Counted from the first letter of the stretch, positions 16,031-25,514 are shown. The stretch is 64,000 bases of DNA from DASZTV01 sp035550655 (GCA_035550655.1 DASZOU010000022.1:62001-126000), one strand, 5' to 3'. Numbers and translations: made by a program. Notes: a model not told the origin generated them from the sequence alone.

Positions 16031-16999
16031 GGACACGCGCCGGAGCGCCGCGGCGCCACGGGTGAGCGCGCGCCGGAGCCTTGCCGGCAGCATCACGGAC
16101 GCCAGGAAGAACACCCAAGCGCGCCAGCCCGCTGATCGCTCGGCAAGCACGCTTCGTGCGATGCGCCCGGCGCCGCGCCAGTCCCGCTGGGCTACCGCGA
16201 GAACGCCGGTGACGCACAGCAGACCGTCGCCGTGTTCCCGCGGCGTCAGACCAGCGCGCTGCCCCTCGAACCAGTCGCGACTGAGCCGCCAACCCGCCCG
16301 CGACGAGGCGGAGTCGCCCGCGGCAGCGACGGTGTAGTCAAGCAGCACCTGGTCCAGCATGAGGACCGCAGTGGACGGATCGGCGGCGAGAAGCAGCAAG
16401 GTCTCCCAGTCCTCGTGCAGATGCGTCGCGCTGGTCGCCCTTGCCCGCTGCGCAGCGTCTCGGCTGAGCAGCATCATCGACGCCGCGACGGTTGTCTCCC
16501 CGGGTCGAATCTCCCGACGGACAAACAGGTAGTCGGCAAGCCGTTCACCGGGCCGAAGCACGCGGCGTGGCACGGTCTGGATGAACCGGCCGTCGGAATC
16601 GACCAGGTTCATCCGGCACAGCACCACGACGTTGCCGGCCAGCTCGGCCTTCGCCGCCTCCGCGGCCGCGACCTGGCGACGGATCTTCTCCGGATGCCAC
16701 CTGTCGTCGTCGTCGAGAAAAGCGATGTAGTCGGCGCCCGCGGCCGCATCGATCGCAGCCGCCCGAGCCGCCCGTGGACCTCGGCGTCGATCCGACTCGA
16801 TGATCCGCAGCCGCGGCTCGTCGGGCAACGCGGCGGCGAGCTCACCCGGTGCGGGGCCGTCCACGCTGACCACGACCGCGACGTCGCGATAGGTCTGCTG
16901 CAAGGCGCTTTGCACCGCCCTCACGACATGGGGCGCGCCAAGGGTGGGCACCACGACGACGACCCGCGGTCCGGTCCGGGAACCGTCACTCGAGGCCAT
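16016..16999 (-). CDS. Family 2 glycosyltransferase
   Basis: GT-A fold enzyme using a nucleotide sugar. Seen: VVVVVPTLGAPHVVRAVQSALQQTY at about residues 13-37 (Rossmann start of the family), the donor-metal motif in YIAFLDDDDRWHPEKI at about 89-104 and, later, HLHEDWETLLLLA, which places a catalytic-type ED in the usual position. 327 residues. ATG at 16999 is used, although the frame is open to an upstream GTG 15 bases away. It converges on the flippase gene and stands alone on its strand, 240 bases from the divergently transcribed glycosidase gene. Confidence 0.85.
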   Translation of the reverse strand: MASSDGSRTGPRVVVVVPTLGAPHVVRAVQSALQQTYRDVAVVVSVDGPAPGELAAALPDEPRLRIIESDRRRGPRAARAAAIDAAAGADYIAFLDDDDRWHPEKIRRQVAAAEAAKAELAGNVVVLCRMNLVDSDGRFIQTVPRRVLRPGERLADYLFVRREIRPGETTVAASMMLLSRDAAQRARATSATHLHEDWETLLLLAADPSTAVLMLDQVLLDYTVAAAGDSASSRAGWRLSRDWFEGQRAGLTPREHGDGLLCVTGVLAVAQRDWRGAGRIARSVLAERSAGWRAWVFFLASVMLPARLRRALTRGAAALRRVSSRRR

Positions 17000-17238
17000 C
17001 CATCCGCCGTTCACAGAGAGTCGGATCTGAGGTGACGCTATCGGCCTTCGATCCGCCCGCGTCCTCGACCGGGCGAGCCTCGTTAGGACAAGACGAACCC
17101 CCACGGTTCATCGCCTGCCGTCACAAGGCAAGCAAGTCCGCCGTTTCCGGCGAACGGCTTGGTTGTCCGCAGACGTCGGGCGGCGGACCACCCGTCCGGC
17201 GGATCACCAACTCGGGACAAGGGATCGAGACAGTCATC
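17000..17238. other. Intergenic region between glycosyltransferase and glycosidase genes
   Basis: About 240 bases without a supported gene; it must hold promoters for the two divergent genes. The only structure I see is a short inverted repeat, GCCGTT at 17140-17145 against AACGGC at 17153-17158. No convincing -10/-35 pair stands out, and no ribosome binding site is well placed for the downstream ATG. Confidence 0.4.
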
Positions 17239-18384
17239 ATGAGACGCACCCCAGCCGTCGTCGCCGTCCTCGCCTCAGTCGGACTGCTCATGTCCGTGGG
17301 GGTGGGAGTGTCTTTGGCGTCCGCAACAACAGCTACGTCCCCGCGACCGTTCACCGCCTACATCAACGTCGGTGACGCAGCATCGCTGTCGGCGCTCGGG
17401 ACCCGGATCGGGGCACCGATCAGCTATGCGTCGGACTACTTCGACGACCGCTCGTGGGCGAACATCGACGACAACTGGAACATGAGCAACTGGGCGGGCA
17501 AGGGCTACCGGATGATCTGGGGTGTCCCGATGCTGCCGCTCTCCGGAGCAACTCTGGCGAGCGGCGCAACCGGGGCCTACGACCAGTACTACGTGACGGT
17601 GGCCAAGGACCTGGTCGCGCACGGCATGGGCGACTCGATCCTGCGTCTTGGCTGGGAGTTCAACCAGCCGTCCTACCCCTGGTACGCCGCCGGACAGGCA
17701 TCGGCCTTCGTCGCCTACTGGCGTCACATCGTCAGCGCGATGCGCGGGGTCGCGGGAGCCGCGTTCAGCTTCGAGTGGAACCCGTCCATGGGCGACAACG
17801 GCGGCGGCGACAAGTCGATGGGCGACTTCACCTCGTACTACCCGGGTGACGCGTATGTCGACATCGTCGCGCTCGACGTCTACGACATCGCGTGGAACAG
17901 CTACCCCGGCGAGCCCGCGCAGTTCTCCAGCATCCAGTCCCGGACCTGGGGGCTCAACTGGCTCTCGTCCTTCGCGAGCCAGCACAGCAAGCCGGTGGCC
18001 ATCGCGGAGTTCGGCCTCGGCTGGGGCGGATCTGCCGGCAACGGCCAGCCGTACTCAGGAAGCGGCACCGTGTCCGGCGGCGACAACCCCCGTTTCGTGC
18101 GCGACATCGCAACCTGGATGCAGCAGCACAACGCAGTGATCGGTGGCTTCTGGGACAACTCCTTCTCCTCCATCGACAACGGCCAGAACCCGATGACCGC
18201 AGCCGAGATCGCCGCGCAGTTCGGTGGCGGCGCGGCGCCGACACCGGCGCCGACCACCACGACCGCAGCGCCGAAGCCGGCGCCGACCACCACCACCGCG
18301 GCGCCCACACCCGCGGCCACCGCCACCCCGACGACATCAACGACGCCGGCGAAAAAGCGCCGCCCCCACGATCACCTGCGCTAG
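17239..18384 (+). CDS. Secreted GH26-like glycoside hydrolase (paralogue 1)
   Basis: Secreted endo-acting glycosidase, probably cleaving a beta-linked mannan or xylan type polymer if it follows its family. Seen: a signal peptide (residues 1-31, MRRTP then a long hydrophobic run ending ASA), then a TIM-barrel-like domain: likely acid/base glutamate in RLGWEFNQ (about residue 138), EWNPSMGDNGG, YPGDAYVDIVALDVYD, and a likely nucleophile in VAIAEFGLGWGG (about 260). The C-terminus from about 335 is a Pro/Thr/Ala-rich tail with a repeated APTTTTAAP unit and a basic end, suggesting cell-wall spanning or attachment. A very similar gene lies at 25618. Substrate specificity is inferred only. Confidence 0.78.
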   Translation: MRRTPAVVAVLASVGLLMSVGVGVSLASATTATSPRPFTAYINVGDAASLSALGTRIGAPISYASDYFDDRSWANIDDNWNMSNWAGKGYRMIWGVPMLPLSGATLASGATGAYDQYYVTVAKDLVAHGMGDSILRLGWEFNQPSYPWYAAGQASAFVAYWRHIVSAMRGVAGAAFSFEWNPSMGDNGGGDKSMGDFTSYYPGDAYVDIVALDVYDIAWNSYPGEPAQFSSIQSRTWGLNWLSSFASQHSKPVAIAEFGLGWGGSAGNGQPYSGSGTVSGGDNPRFVRDIATWMQQHNAVIGGFWDNSFSSIDNGQNPMTAAEIAAQFGGGAAPTPAPTTTTAAPKPAPTTTTAAPTPAATATPTTSTTPAKKRRPHDHLR

Positions 18385-18388
18385 CGGT

Positions 18389-19405
18389 TCAGCCAGCCGG
18401 GTTGAGCCGGTCGAGGCCGCGTTCCGCGTGCTCGTAGACCTGCTGCGAAGCAGGGAAGTTCGCAAGTCGATGCGTTCCGTAGTCGAAGTACGCCTCTGAG
18501 GCGACATCGTGAGTGGCGCACCAGTCGAGCAGCTTGCTGACGAAATAGGGGTCATCACCCCCGCCGCCGTTGGTGTTCTCCTCAGGCGTCGCCAGCGCCC
18601 ACTCCGGCAGCGAGATCGGCTTTTGATGAGCGGCGCCGAAGGACGCGAGCCAGTCAAGGCCGTTGGGATGTGTCTCGATCCAGTCCCACCGCGACTCCGG
18701 CGTGGCGTCCGGCGTGTTCCATTCCCAGTCGTAGACGTCCAGACCGATCTGGTCTACGTACGCGTCGCCCGGGTACGCCGCCTCGGCGTCCATGCTGCGC
18801 GTTCCGGTGTTCGGGTTCCAGACGAAAGTGAACCGCTGACCCTCGACAGAGCGCATGGCCGTGACGATGTGGCGGTAGTACGCGATCCAGGCCTGCGGAT
18901 CATCCACGGCCGACCAGCGGTACCAGCCGCCGTTCATCTCCCACCCGATCCGCAGCGCCGCCGACGCGGCGCCGTAGCGGACGAGGTTTGCCGCCAGCGT
19001 GTGGAAGTACTGGTCGTAGTCGCCTTGCGCACCGTCGGCGATCGACGAAGGCCCTTGGTCGGGAAGCATCGGGACCCCCAGCATCAGCCGGAATCCCGAA
19101 CCCTGCCACCGCCGGAGCAGCCACAGCGGGGAGGCGATGTCATCCCAGGTGGCGGACGGCAAATAGTCCGAGGCGAACCCCACCGCGACCTTGCGCCACT
19201 GGCCGAAGTCGACCGCTCCGTTCGGGTCGCCCGGCCCGATGTACACCCCCGACACCGGCGCGGTACGTGCCGACGGCGGCGCGGTTGCCGTCGCCTCGGG
19301 ACGGTGCGCCAGCTGCCAGCCGAAGATGCCGGCAGCTGCGGCGACGGCCGCGAGCGCCAGCGACGCCACCAGCCGCCGCCGCGAACGCCTGCCGCTACCC
19401 GGCAC
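18389..19405 (-). CDS. Membrane-anchored or secreted GH26-like glycoside hydrolase (divergent third copy)
   Basis: 338 residues: basic N-terminus, a hydrophobic segment at about residues 12-30 (LVASLALAAVAAAAGIFGW) acting as signal or anchor, and a GH26-like barrel. Likely acid/base glutamate in RIGWEMNGGWYRW, then FVWNPNTG, YPGDAYVDQIGLDVYDWEW, and a likely nucleophile in ISLPEWAL. It resembles the other two glycosidases only at moderate level and lacks the Pro/Thr tail. GTG at 19405 is chosen because it overlaps the glycosyltransferase stop by 11 bases; longer frames run inside that gene. It converges on the first GH26-like gene with four bases between stops. Confidence 0.75.
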   Translation of the reverse strand: MPGSGRRSRRRLVASLALAAVAAAAGIFGWQLAHRPEATATAPPSARTAPVSGVYIGPGDPNGAVDFGQWRKVAVGFASDYLPSATWDDIASPLWLLRRWQGSGFRLMLGVPMLPDQGPSSIADGAQGDYDQYFHTLAANLVRYGAASAALRIGWEMNGGWYRWSAVDDPQAWIAYYRHIVTAMRSVEGQRFTFVWNPNTGTRSMDAEAAYPGDAYVDQIGLDVYDWEWNTPDATPESRWDWIETHPNGLDWLASFGAAHQKPISLPEWALATPEENTNGGGGDDPYFVSKLLDWCATHDVASEAYFDYGTHRLANFPASQQVYEHAERGLDRLNPAG

Positions 19406-20414
19406 GGGACCGCTCCTCCGGCACCGGTACGTCGTCCCCAGCTGCCGGAGCAGCCTTCGCGGCCGGGCTATGGAGAGCGGCATGAACGGCGCCGGCGAGC
19501 GCGGCAAAGCAGCCGGCCAAGACGGCGGCGAAACGCAGCACCGCGGCGAAATCGCCGCTGACAACCTGCCAGAGGCATCGGCCGAGTGCGGTGGGCACGG
19601 TACGGAGGGCATAGGCCCGCTCGGAGCTCAGCCGCTCATGCGTCAGCCGTCGCATCTCGATCTTGCCGCGCCCCTCGCTGAAGCAACGAGCGAGGAAGAA
19701 ACGGAAGCTGGACCGGCCGGTCGGCACGAAGTGCTCGACCCGGGCATCCGGCACGTAGAGCCAGTGATCGCCGGACCGCCGGGCGAACCGGATGCACATC
19801 TCGGTGTCCTCAGGGCGCGAGACGTCGAGGCGCTTGCCGAACCCTTCGTCGAACCCGCCGCAGGCCAGGAACTGGGCGCGGCGGATCGCCATGTTCTCGC
19901 TCCAGACGTTGCGGACCTCGGCCTGGGAGGTCGGCATGCCTTTGAAGCTGGCGCCCACCACCCACAGGAACTCGTCGGGGAACCACCGCGGCTTGCCCGT
20001 CTGCCACCGCGGGCTGGCACTCCCGCCGGTGCCGGCGACCGACGGCTCGCCCAGAGGCGCGATCAGCCGGCGCAGCCAGCTAGGGGCTGCAACCACGTCG
20101 TCGTCGAGGAACGCCACGAGGGGGCTGCGGGCAGCACGAACTCCGGCGTTGCGCGTCGACGATGCGCCTCGCACACCCGTGTTGGCGACCACCTTGACGC
20201 GCGGATGCACCCGGTACAGCGTGCGCAGCTTCAGATAGAGGGGGTCGTTGTTGTCGACCGCGATGACCACCTCGAGGGGTGTCACATCCTGCGCGAGCGC
20301 GGAGGTCACACTGCGCTGGAGCAAGTCCAGCCGGTTCTCGCTGTGGCAGGCGATGACGACGGACACGCCACCGGTGAGCACGTCGCTGGGAGAGAGCGGC
20401 TGCCGGCGGTTCAC
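19395..20414 (-). CDS. Family 2 glycosyltransferase with C-terminal membrane segment
   Basis: Seen: VSVVIACHSENRLDLLQRSVTSAL at about residues 17-40, the DDD metal motif in PLVAFLDDDVVAAPSWL, NMAIRRAQFLACGGFDEGFG and SRPEDTEMCIR, which together are the standard GT2 layout for rhamnosyl- and similar transferases. A hydrophobic segment near residues 296-318 may anchor the enzyme. The GTG start overlaps the upstream glycosyltransferase stop (GTGA), and the 3' end overlaps the glycosidase gene, so the three minus-strand genes 21313-18389 look like one coupled operon. Confidence 0.85.
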   Translation of the reverse strand: MNRRQPLSPSDVLTGGVSVVIACHSENRLDLLQRSVTSALAQDVTPLEVVIAVDNNDPLYLKLRTLYRVHPRVKVVANTGVRGASSTRNAGVRAARSPLVAFLDDDVVAAPSWLRRLIAPLGEPSVAGTGGSASPRWQTGKPRWFPDEFLWVVGASFKGMPTSQAEVRNVWSENMAIRRAQFLACGGFDEGFGKRLDVSRPEDTEMCIRFARRSGDHWLYVPDARVEHFVPTGRSSFRFFLARCFSEGRGKIEMRRLTHERLSSERAYALRTVPTALGRCLWQVVSGDFAAVLRFAAVLAGCFAALAGAVHAALHSPAAKAAPAAGDDVPVPEERSRAG

Positions 20415-21313
20415 GACGCCACGCTTTGTTCGGTCACAGCGGCCGCGGCGAGGTCGCTCGAGGAAGTGCGCTGCGTCGGTAGGACAACCGGGCGGTGGAG
20501 TCGCGCCGGCGCCTCAGCGCGGTATTCGCGCATGATGGTGCGAAGCACGCGCCAGCCGTCCTTGATCGTGTTGAGGTTGGTCTCTCCGTACAGCCGCCGG
20601 CTCTCGACGCTCGGCACCTCGGCGATGCGTGCGCCCGCTCGGGCGATCCGGACGTTCATCAGCGTCTCGATCTCGAAGCCGTCCCCCCAGACCGCTTCTC
20701 CGGCTTCGCCCACGCTGAGGCCGAACGCCGGCAGGCAGCTCGCCCAGAACGCGTTATAGCCGTAGCAGAGGTCGGTGAAGCCACTTCCGAACAACACGTT
20801 GACCAGGCGGTTGAGGGCGCGGTTGCCCAGGCGACGGATCGGCGTGATGTCGTGCGAGCAGCCGCCGACGGCGAAGCGCGAGCCCTTCGCGAAGTCCGCG
20901 CCGGCCAGCAGCGACGCCACGAACTCCGGGATCTCGGCGGGGTCAGTCGAGCCGTCCGCATCCAGCATCACGATGATCTCGCCGGTGCAAGCGGCGAAGC
21001 CGCATGCGAGGGCGTTTCCCTTTCCGCGGCGGTTCTGGTGGATGACCTTGACATCCGGTCGTAGCCGCCGTGCCACCTCGACAGTGTCGTCGACCGAGTG
21101 GCCATCGACGAGGATGACCTCGTAGACATCGTTCGGGATCCGCGCGAAGACGTGCTCGAGGTTGCGCGCCTCGTTCATCGCCGGGATGACGACACTCACG
21201 GTCGGCATCCGGAAGCTCGTCTCGAGCTCGACGATCTCGGCGAGACCGGCACGCTCGGCCGATCCGGCGAGCTGGGCGGTTTCGGTGGCTGCTGCACCGG
21301 TGCGGGTCGCCAT
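20411..21313 (-). CDS. DPM1/GtrB-like family 2 glycosyltransferase
   Basis: Likely transfers a sugar from a nucleotide donor to polyprenyl phosphate or to a glycan acceptor. Seen: PTVSVVIPAMNEARNLEHVF at about residues 37-56, VILVDGHSVDDTVEVA, QNRRGKGNALACGF, and MLDADGSTDP (catalytic metal motif), all usual in dolichyl-phosphate-mannose-synthase-like enzymes; no C-terminal membrane helices are evident. ATG at 21313 is chosen because AAGGATGG lies seven bases before it; an ATG at 21358 preceded closely by GGGGAG is the alternative. Head of a three-gene coupled operon with the next glycosyltransferase and a GH26-like gene. Confidence 0.85.
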   Translation of the reverse strand: MATRTGAAATETAQLAGSAERAGLAEIVELETSFRMPTVSVVIPAMNEARNLEHVFARIPNDVYEVILVDGHSVDDTVEVARRLRPDVKVIHQNRRGKGNALACGFAACTGEIIVMLDADGSTDPAEIPEFVASLLAGADFAKGSRFAVGGCSHDITPIRRLGNRALNRLVNVLFGSGFTDLCYGYNAFWASCLPAFGLSVGEAGEAVWGDGFEIETLMNVRIARAGARIAEVPSVESRRLYGETNLNTIKDGWRVLRTIMREYRAEAPARLHRPVVLPTQRTSSSDLAAAAVTEQSVAS

Positions 21314-21543
21314 CGTTGGCCCATCCTTCGTAGTGACAGGTCGGGCCGGTTTCGCCATTGCTCCCCGCCGGGCTATGGCGACCAGTTCGTCGCCCGGTGG
21401 TTCATCGCTCCCAATTGCGACGCTAGGCACGAGGACTGGCGAATACCACGGGACAAGCGCCCGACTCGATGACCCGAATGCGGGGCGAAAAAACCACCCG
21501 TCGTAGCTATTGCGCCGACGTCAGACACGCGGCTAACGGCAAG
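21314..21543. other. Divergent intergenic region between two glycosyltransferase operons
   Basis: About 230 bases with no convincing gene. It is locally less GC-rich than the flanks and contains a run of six A at about 21487-21494. It presumably contains promoters for both directions, but I cannot place a -10/-35 pair with confidence. Confidence 0.4.
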
Positions 21544-22800
21544 ATGGTGCGGGTGAGCAGCGTGCTGAAGCGCATCGATCTCACCGCCCTGCGCGCTCCC
21601 GCGAAAGTGGTCGATGTATCACTCGACGAGACGCCGGCCGGTGCCGCGCGAGTCGTCGACACGGCCGGCTACGAGTCGCTCTGGTGCCTGCTGCGCTCGG
21701 GCGGGGTACCCGTCGGCATCACGCTCTGGGACGTTTCCGGAGACGACGAGGTGAGCGTCGACGTCATCCGAGCGGCCACCCGAACCGAGTTCGACCGTCA
21801 CGATGCCGCCCCCGATCCGCAACCCGTGCCCGGCCTCGACCTCACCGTCGCGCTGTGCACCCGCGAACGCCCGGATGACCTGCGGGCTGCGCTGGACAGC
21901 CTGAGCCAGCAGACCGACTCCGCGTTCTCCGTCGTAGTCGTCGACAACGCGCCCGCCAGCACGTCGACTCGGGAGGTCGTCGAGGCGGCAGGCGGCACGA
22001 ACACGCGCTACGTCGTCGAGCCTGCGCCGGGCCTGTCTCGAGCCCGCAACACCGCGCTCGCCGCCGTCGAGACTCCGCTCGTCGCCTGGATGGATGACGA
22101 CGAGACCGCCGATCCGCAGTGGATAGAACGGGTCAAACAGGGCTTCGGCCACTCGTCCCGACCGGCTGCGGTGTGCGGACTGATGCTGCCCGCCGAGCTC
22201 GAGACGGAGGCGCAGGTCCGCTTCGAACAGTACGGCGGGTTCAACAAGGGCCGCGGCCTCGTCCCCGAGGTCCTCTCGCTCGCCGCGGGAACGGTACGCA
22301 GCCCGATGTACCCGCTGCCCAACTTCGGCGCCGGCGGCAACATGGCGTTCCGGGTCGAGGCGTTGCGCGCCGCCGGTGGCTTCGACCCCTGCCTCGGCGC
22401 CGGAACCAGCACCCACGGCGGCGAGGAGACCCGAGCGCTCGCGCTGGTCCTCCGGGCGGGCGGCACGGTGCTGCACTGGCCCGCCGCCATCACGTGGCAC
22501 TACCACCGGCGTGAGCTCGACGCGCTGCGCAACCAGTTCCGCGGCTACAGCGCCGGGCTGTCAGCCTTCTTCGCGAGCATGTGGTTGACCGCTCCCTCGG
22601 CGAGCAGCCGCGAGTTGTTGCACGTCGTTCCCACCGCCCTTGGCCACGTCCGACCCGGCGCCGGGAACCGGCGCGTCGGTGGCCTCCCCGACGACTTCCC
22701 CAAGGACCTGCTCCGGGCCGGGCGCGCCGGATTCCTCGAGGGCGGCGTTGCGTACCTCCGCGAGCGTCGCCGCCACCGCGCGGCTTCCGGCGCGGGTTAG
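21544..22800 (+). CDS. Family 2 glycosyltransferase with an N-terminal extension
   Basis: 418 residues. The first 100 or so form an extension with no recognised motif; the GT2 domain follows: LDLTVALCTRERPDDLRAALDSLSQQ at about residues 96-121, PGLSRARNTALAAV, WMDDDETADPQWIERV (metal-binding DDD), and GGNMAFRVEALRAAGGFDPCLG with GGEETRALALVLRAGG. ATG at 21544 is used, with GTG at 21553 as alternative; neither has a strong ribosome binding site. It is followed after nine bases by the aldo/keto reductase gene. By context, one of the sugar transferases of the surface glycan. Confidence 0.82.
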   Translation: MVRVSSVLKRIDLTALRAPAKVVDVSLDETPAGAARVVDTAGYESLWCLLRSGGVPVGITLWDVSGDDEVSVDVIRAATRTEFDRHDAAPDPQPVPGLDLTVALCTRERPDDLRAALDSLSQQTDSAFSVVVVDNAPASTSTREVVEAAGGTNTRYVVEPAPGLSRARNTALAAVETPLVAWMDDDETADPQWIERVKQGFGHSSRPAAVCGLMLPAELETEAQVRFEQYGGFNKGRGLVPEVLSLAAGTVRSPMYPLPNFGAGGNMAFRVEALRAAGGFDPCLGAGTSTHGGEETRALALVLRAGGTVLHWPAAITWHYHRRELDALRNQFRGYSAGLSAFFASMWLTAPSASSRELLHVVPTALGHVRPGAGNRRVGGLPDDFPKDLLRAGRAGFLEGGVAYLRERRRHRAASGAG

Positions 22801-22809
22801 GCAAACCGG

Positions 22810-23820
22810 ATGCAGCTGCGCACCCTGGCGGGAACGACCGTCACCACCTCTGCCCTTGGACTGGGGTGCGCCGGGCTGTATCGACTTCCCCGGCGCGACC
22901 ACCGGGAGGCCGTCCTCGCCGCGGCGGTGGCGGCGGATGTTCGCCATTTCGACACGGCTCCGATGTACGGATTGGGCCGGGCCGAAGCCGAGCTTGCTCC
23001 GTTGCTCCGGTCGCGCCGCGACGAGTTGACCGTCACGACGAAGTTCGGCATCGAGCCGTCAGCGATCGGCGCCATGATCGGGCGGGTTCAAGGTCCGGTG
23101 CGGTCGCTGCTCGCCCGGCGTTCCGGGCTTCAGCAAAGCGTGGGCCGCTCCGGCGCCGGACCGGCAAGCGGTGCCGTTGGCCGCTTGCTGTACAGCGCGG
23201 CGGGGTACGACGCGGGCACCGCAGCGCGCAGCCTGACGCGCAGCCTGCGAGCCCTGCGGTCGGACTACATCGACATCTTCGCCCTGCACGATCCGATGGG
23301 CACCGCGGTGACGAACGCCCCTGAGCTCATCGGTTACCTCGAGGACCAGGTTCGAGCCGGGACGATCCGGTGCTGGGGGATCGCGGGCGAGCTGCCCCCG
23401 ACCGGATCGCCGGGCCGCCGGTTGCTCGAGGGCGCGCCACTCGTCCAGCAGCCCGACGACGTGTTCGAGCCGGCGGAGTCGGTCTCGCCGGACCGGGCCA
23501 CGATCACCTTCGGTTGCCTGTCACGAGCCCTGCCCGCGTTGCTCGCGCATGTCACGGCCACGCCCGGCACGCGCGCCCGATGGAGCGAGCGACTGGGCGT
23601 GGACGCCGCCGACCCGCAGGCGATGGCGGGGCTGCTGCTCAGAGCGGCGATTCGCCGCAATCCCTCGGGAGTCGTGCTGTTCTCGACGACGCGGCCCGAG
23701 CGAGTTGGCGCCGCGGTCGAATCCGTCGCAAGGCCCGAAGACCCTGCCGTGGCGAGCGCATTGCATGCCATTGTCCAGGAGGTCGCACTACTGCCCGAAC
23801 ACCGCGAAAGGCCCGAATGA
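22810..23820 (+). CDS. Aldo/keto reductase
   Basis: NADPH-dependent oxidoreductase of the AKR barrel family. Seen: the catalytic tetrad in order, Asp in RHFDTAPMYG with Tyr in the same motif (about residues 47-54), Lys in TVTTKFGI (about 78), and His in FALHDPMG (about 158). The region around residues 85-125 is unusually long compared with minimal AKRs. The stop overlaps the GMC oxidoreductase start (ATGA), and the gene follows a glycosyltransferase by nine bases; a role in modifying a sugar or lipid-linked sugar is inferred. No substrate can be read from the sequence. Confidence 0.82.
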   Translation: MQLRTLAGTTVTTSALGLGCAGLYRLPRRDHREAVLAAAVAADVRHFDTAPMYGLGRAEAELAPLLRSRRDELTVTTKFGIEPSAIGAMIGRVQGPVRSLLARRSGLQQSVGRSGAGPASGAVGRLLYSAAGYDAGTAARSLTRSLRALRSDYIDIFALHDPMGTAVTNAPELIGYLEDQVRAGTIRCWGIAGELPPTGSPGRRLLEGAPLVQQPDDVFEPAESVSPDRATITFGCLSRALPALLAHVTATPGTRARWSERLGVDAADPQAMAGLLLRAAIRRNPSGVVLFSTTRPERVGAAVESVARPEDPAVASALHAIVQEVALLPEHRERPE

Positions 23821-25514
23821 TCGACGATCTCGCTGCGCTCGGCACCGACGCGCGCTTTGCCGCGGACCTGGCTGTCGTCGGCGCCGGACCAGCCGGCATC
23901 GTGGTTGCCCTCGAGGCCGCCCGGCGGGGGCTCGACGTCGTACTGCTCGAAAGCGGACGCGAGCACTACGACGAAGCGGTCCAGGAGCTGTCCGAGGCGG
24001 CCGAATGGGATCGGTCCCGCCACGCCCCGATGTCGATGGCGATCCGGCGGCAGGTCGGGGGCACGTCGGTCACCTGGGGCGGCCGATGCGTGCCGTTCGA
24101 CCCGGTCGACTTCACCACGCGAGCCGTCGCGGGCTCGGCACGGTGGCCGGTGAGCTACGAAGAGATACGGGAGTACTTCGGCCGGGCCTGCGACTGGATG
24201 CAGTGCGGCAGACCCGTGTTCAACGTCGCCGACATTCCTTCCCTCGCCGGCGATTTGGTCCCCGGTCTCACCGACCGCGACGGTGTGAAGTCGACGGATC
24301 TCGAACGATGGTCGCTCCCGACCAACTTCGGCCAGGTGTATCGAAAGCAGCTCCACGACCTGCCGAACCTGCGACTGCTTGCGGGGGTGACCTGCATCAC
24401 CGTCGAGTGCCCGCCGGAACGCCGGCAGGTCGACGCAATCGAGTGCCGCACCACCGCGGGCGGGCGGGTGCGAGTCGAGGCGCGGGCCTTCGTGATCGCC
24501 GCCGGTGGCCTTGAGAGCACTCGGCTGCTGATGAGCTCGCCAGGACCACAAGGCGGCGAGCTGGGAAACCACTCCGGACATCTGGGCCGCTGGTACATGG
24601 CGCACGTGGAAGGCGTGGCAGCAAAGGTCCAGTTCACCACCGCGCCGCGCGCGACGAAGTACGACTACGAACGTGACATCGACGGCAGCTACGTCCGCCG
24701 CCGGTTCACGCTGACCGAGGAGCTCCAGCTGCGCGAAGGAGTCCCTAACTTCGCCGCGTGGATCACCAATCCGGACCTCGCGGACGCCTCGCACGACCGC
24801 GGCGAGCTCTCCTTCGCCTATCTCGCTCTCGTCTCACCGGTCGGCAAGCGGTTCGCACCTGACGCCCAGCGGTTGTCGTTGACCGGCGTAGTCGTGCCGG
24901 GCGCACCGTACGGCCACACGGAGATATCTCCGGTGGGCGAGCACCTGCGCAACCTGGCGCGGCATCCCGTGACCACCGGACGGTTCGCCTTCGGATTCGG
25001 TACCCGCCGATTTCTCCAGCGCGGTCGCCGCGCCCCCGGCTTCTTCTCCTACAGCCCCAACAACCGCTACCCGCTGCAGTACCACGCCGAGCACCTGCCG
25101 CAGGCCGACAGCCAGGTGTCGCTCACCCGCGAGCGCGACGCGCTCGGCCGGCCGAAGCTGGCCATCGACCTAAGGTTCGCGTCGGCCGACGTCGAGGGCG
25201 TGGTCCGGGCTCATGCGCTGCTCGATCGAGCCTTGCGAGACTGCGGCGTGGGGCGGCTCGAGTACGTATCGACTGACCTTCCGGCGGCGATCGAAGAACG
25301 ACTTGGCGGCGGCTTCCACCAGTCCGGGACCACGCGAATGGCAGCGACGGAGAACGACGGCGTGGTCAACCGCGACCTCCGGGTGTACGGCGTCGACAAT
25401 CTCTACGTTGCGAGCAGCTCCACGTTCGTCACATCGGGTCAGGCCAACTCGACCTTCATGATCGTCGCCTTCGCCGTGCGCCTCGCCGAGCACCTGGGCC
25501 GCCGGCTCAGCTAG
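23817..25514 (+). CDS. GMC-family FAD-dependent oxidoreductase
   Basis: Flavin-dependent alcohol or sugar oxidase/dehydrogenase. Seen: the FAD Rossmann motif LAVVGAGPAGIVVALEAARRG at about residues 18-38, GGTSVTWGGRCVPFD (about 78-92), the FIAAGG-type segment AFVIAAGGLESTRLL (about 224-238) and the GMC C-terminal block GGFHQSGTTRM (about 497-507) with VYGVDNLYVASSSTFVTSG and TFMIVAFAVRLAEHL. The histidine in GGFHQSG is the likely catalytic base. 565 residues. Starts within the stop of the aldo/keto reductase (ATGA), so the two enzymes are probably made in step. Its neighbours suggest sugar modification; sterol or choline substrates are alternatives. Confidence 0.85.
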   Translation: MIDDLAALGTDARFAADLAVVGAGPAGIVVALEAARRGLDVVLLESGREHYDEAVQELSEAAEWDRSRHAPMSMAIRRQVGGTSVTWGGRCVPFDPVDFTTRAVAGSARWPVSYEEIREYFGRACDWMQCGRPVFNVADIPSLAGDLVPGLTDRDGVKSTDLERWSLPTNFGQVYRKQLHDLPNLRLLAGVTCITVECPPERRQVDAIECRTTAGGRVRVEARAFVIAAGGLESTRLLMSSPGPQGGELGNHSGHLGRWYMAHVEGVAAKVQFTTAPRATKYDYERDIDGSYVRRRFTLTEELQLREGVPNFAAWITNPDLADASHDRGELSFAYLALVSPVGKRFAPDAQRLSLTGVVVPGAPYGHTEISPVGEHLRNLARHPVTTGRFAFGFGTRRFLQRGRRAPGFFSYSPNNRYPLQYHAEHLPQADSQVSLTRERDALGRPKLAIDLRFASADVEGVVRAHALLDRALRDCGVGRLEYVSTDLPAAIEERLGGGFHQSGTTRMAATENDGVVNRDLRVYGVDNLYVASSSTFVTSGQANSTFMIVAFAVRLAEHLGRRLS

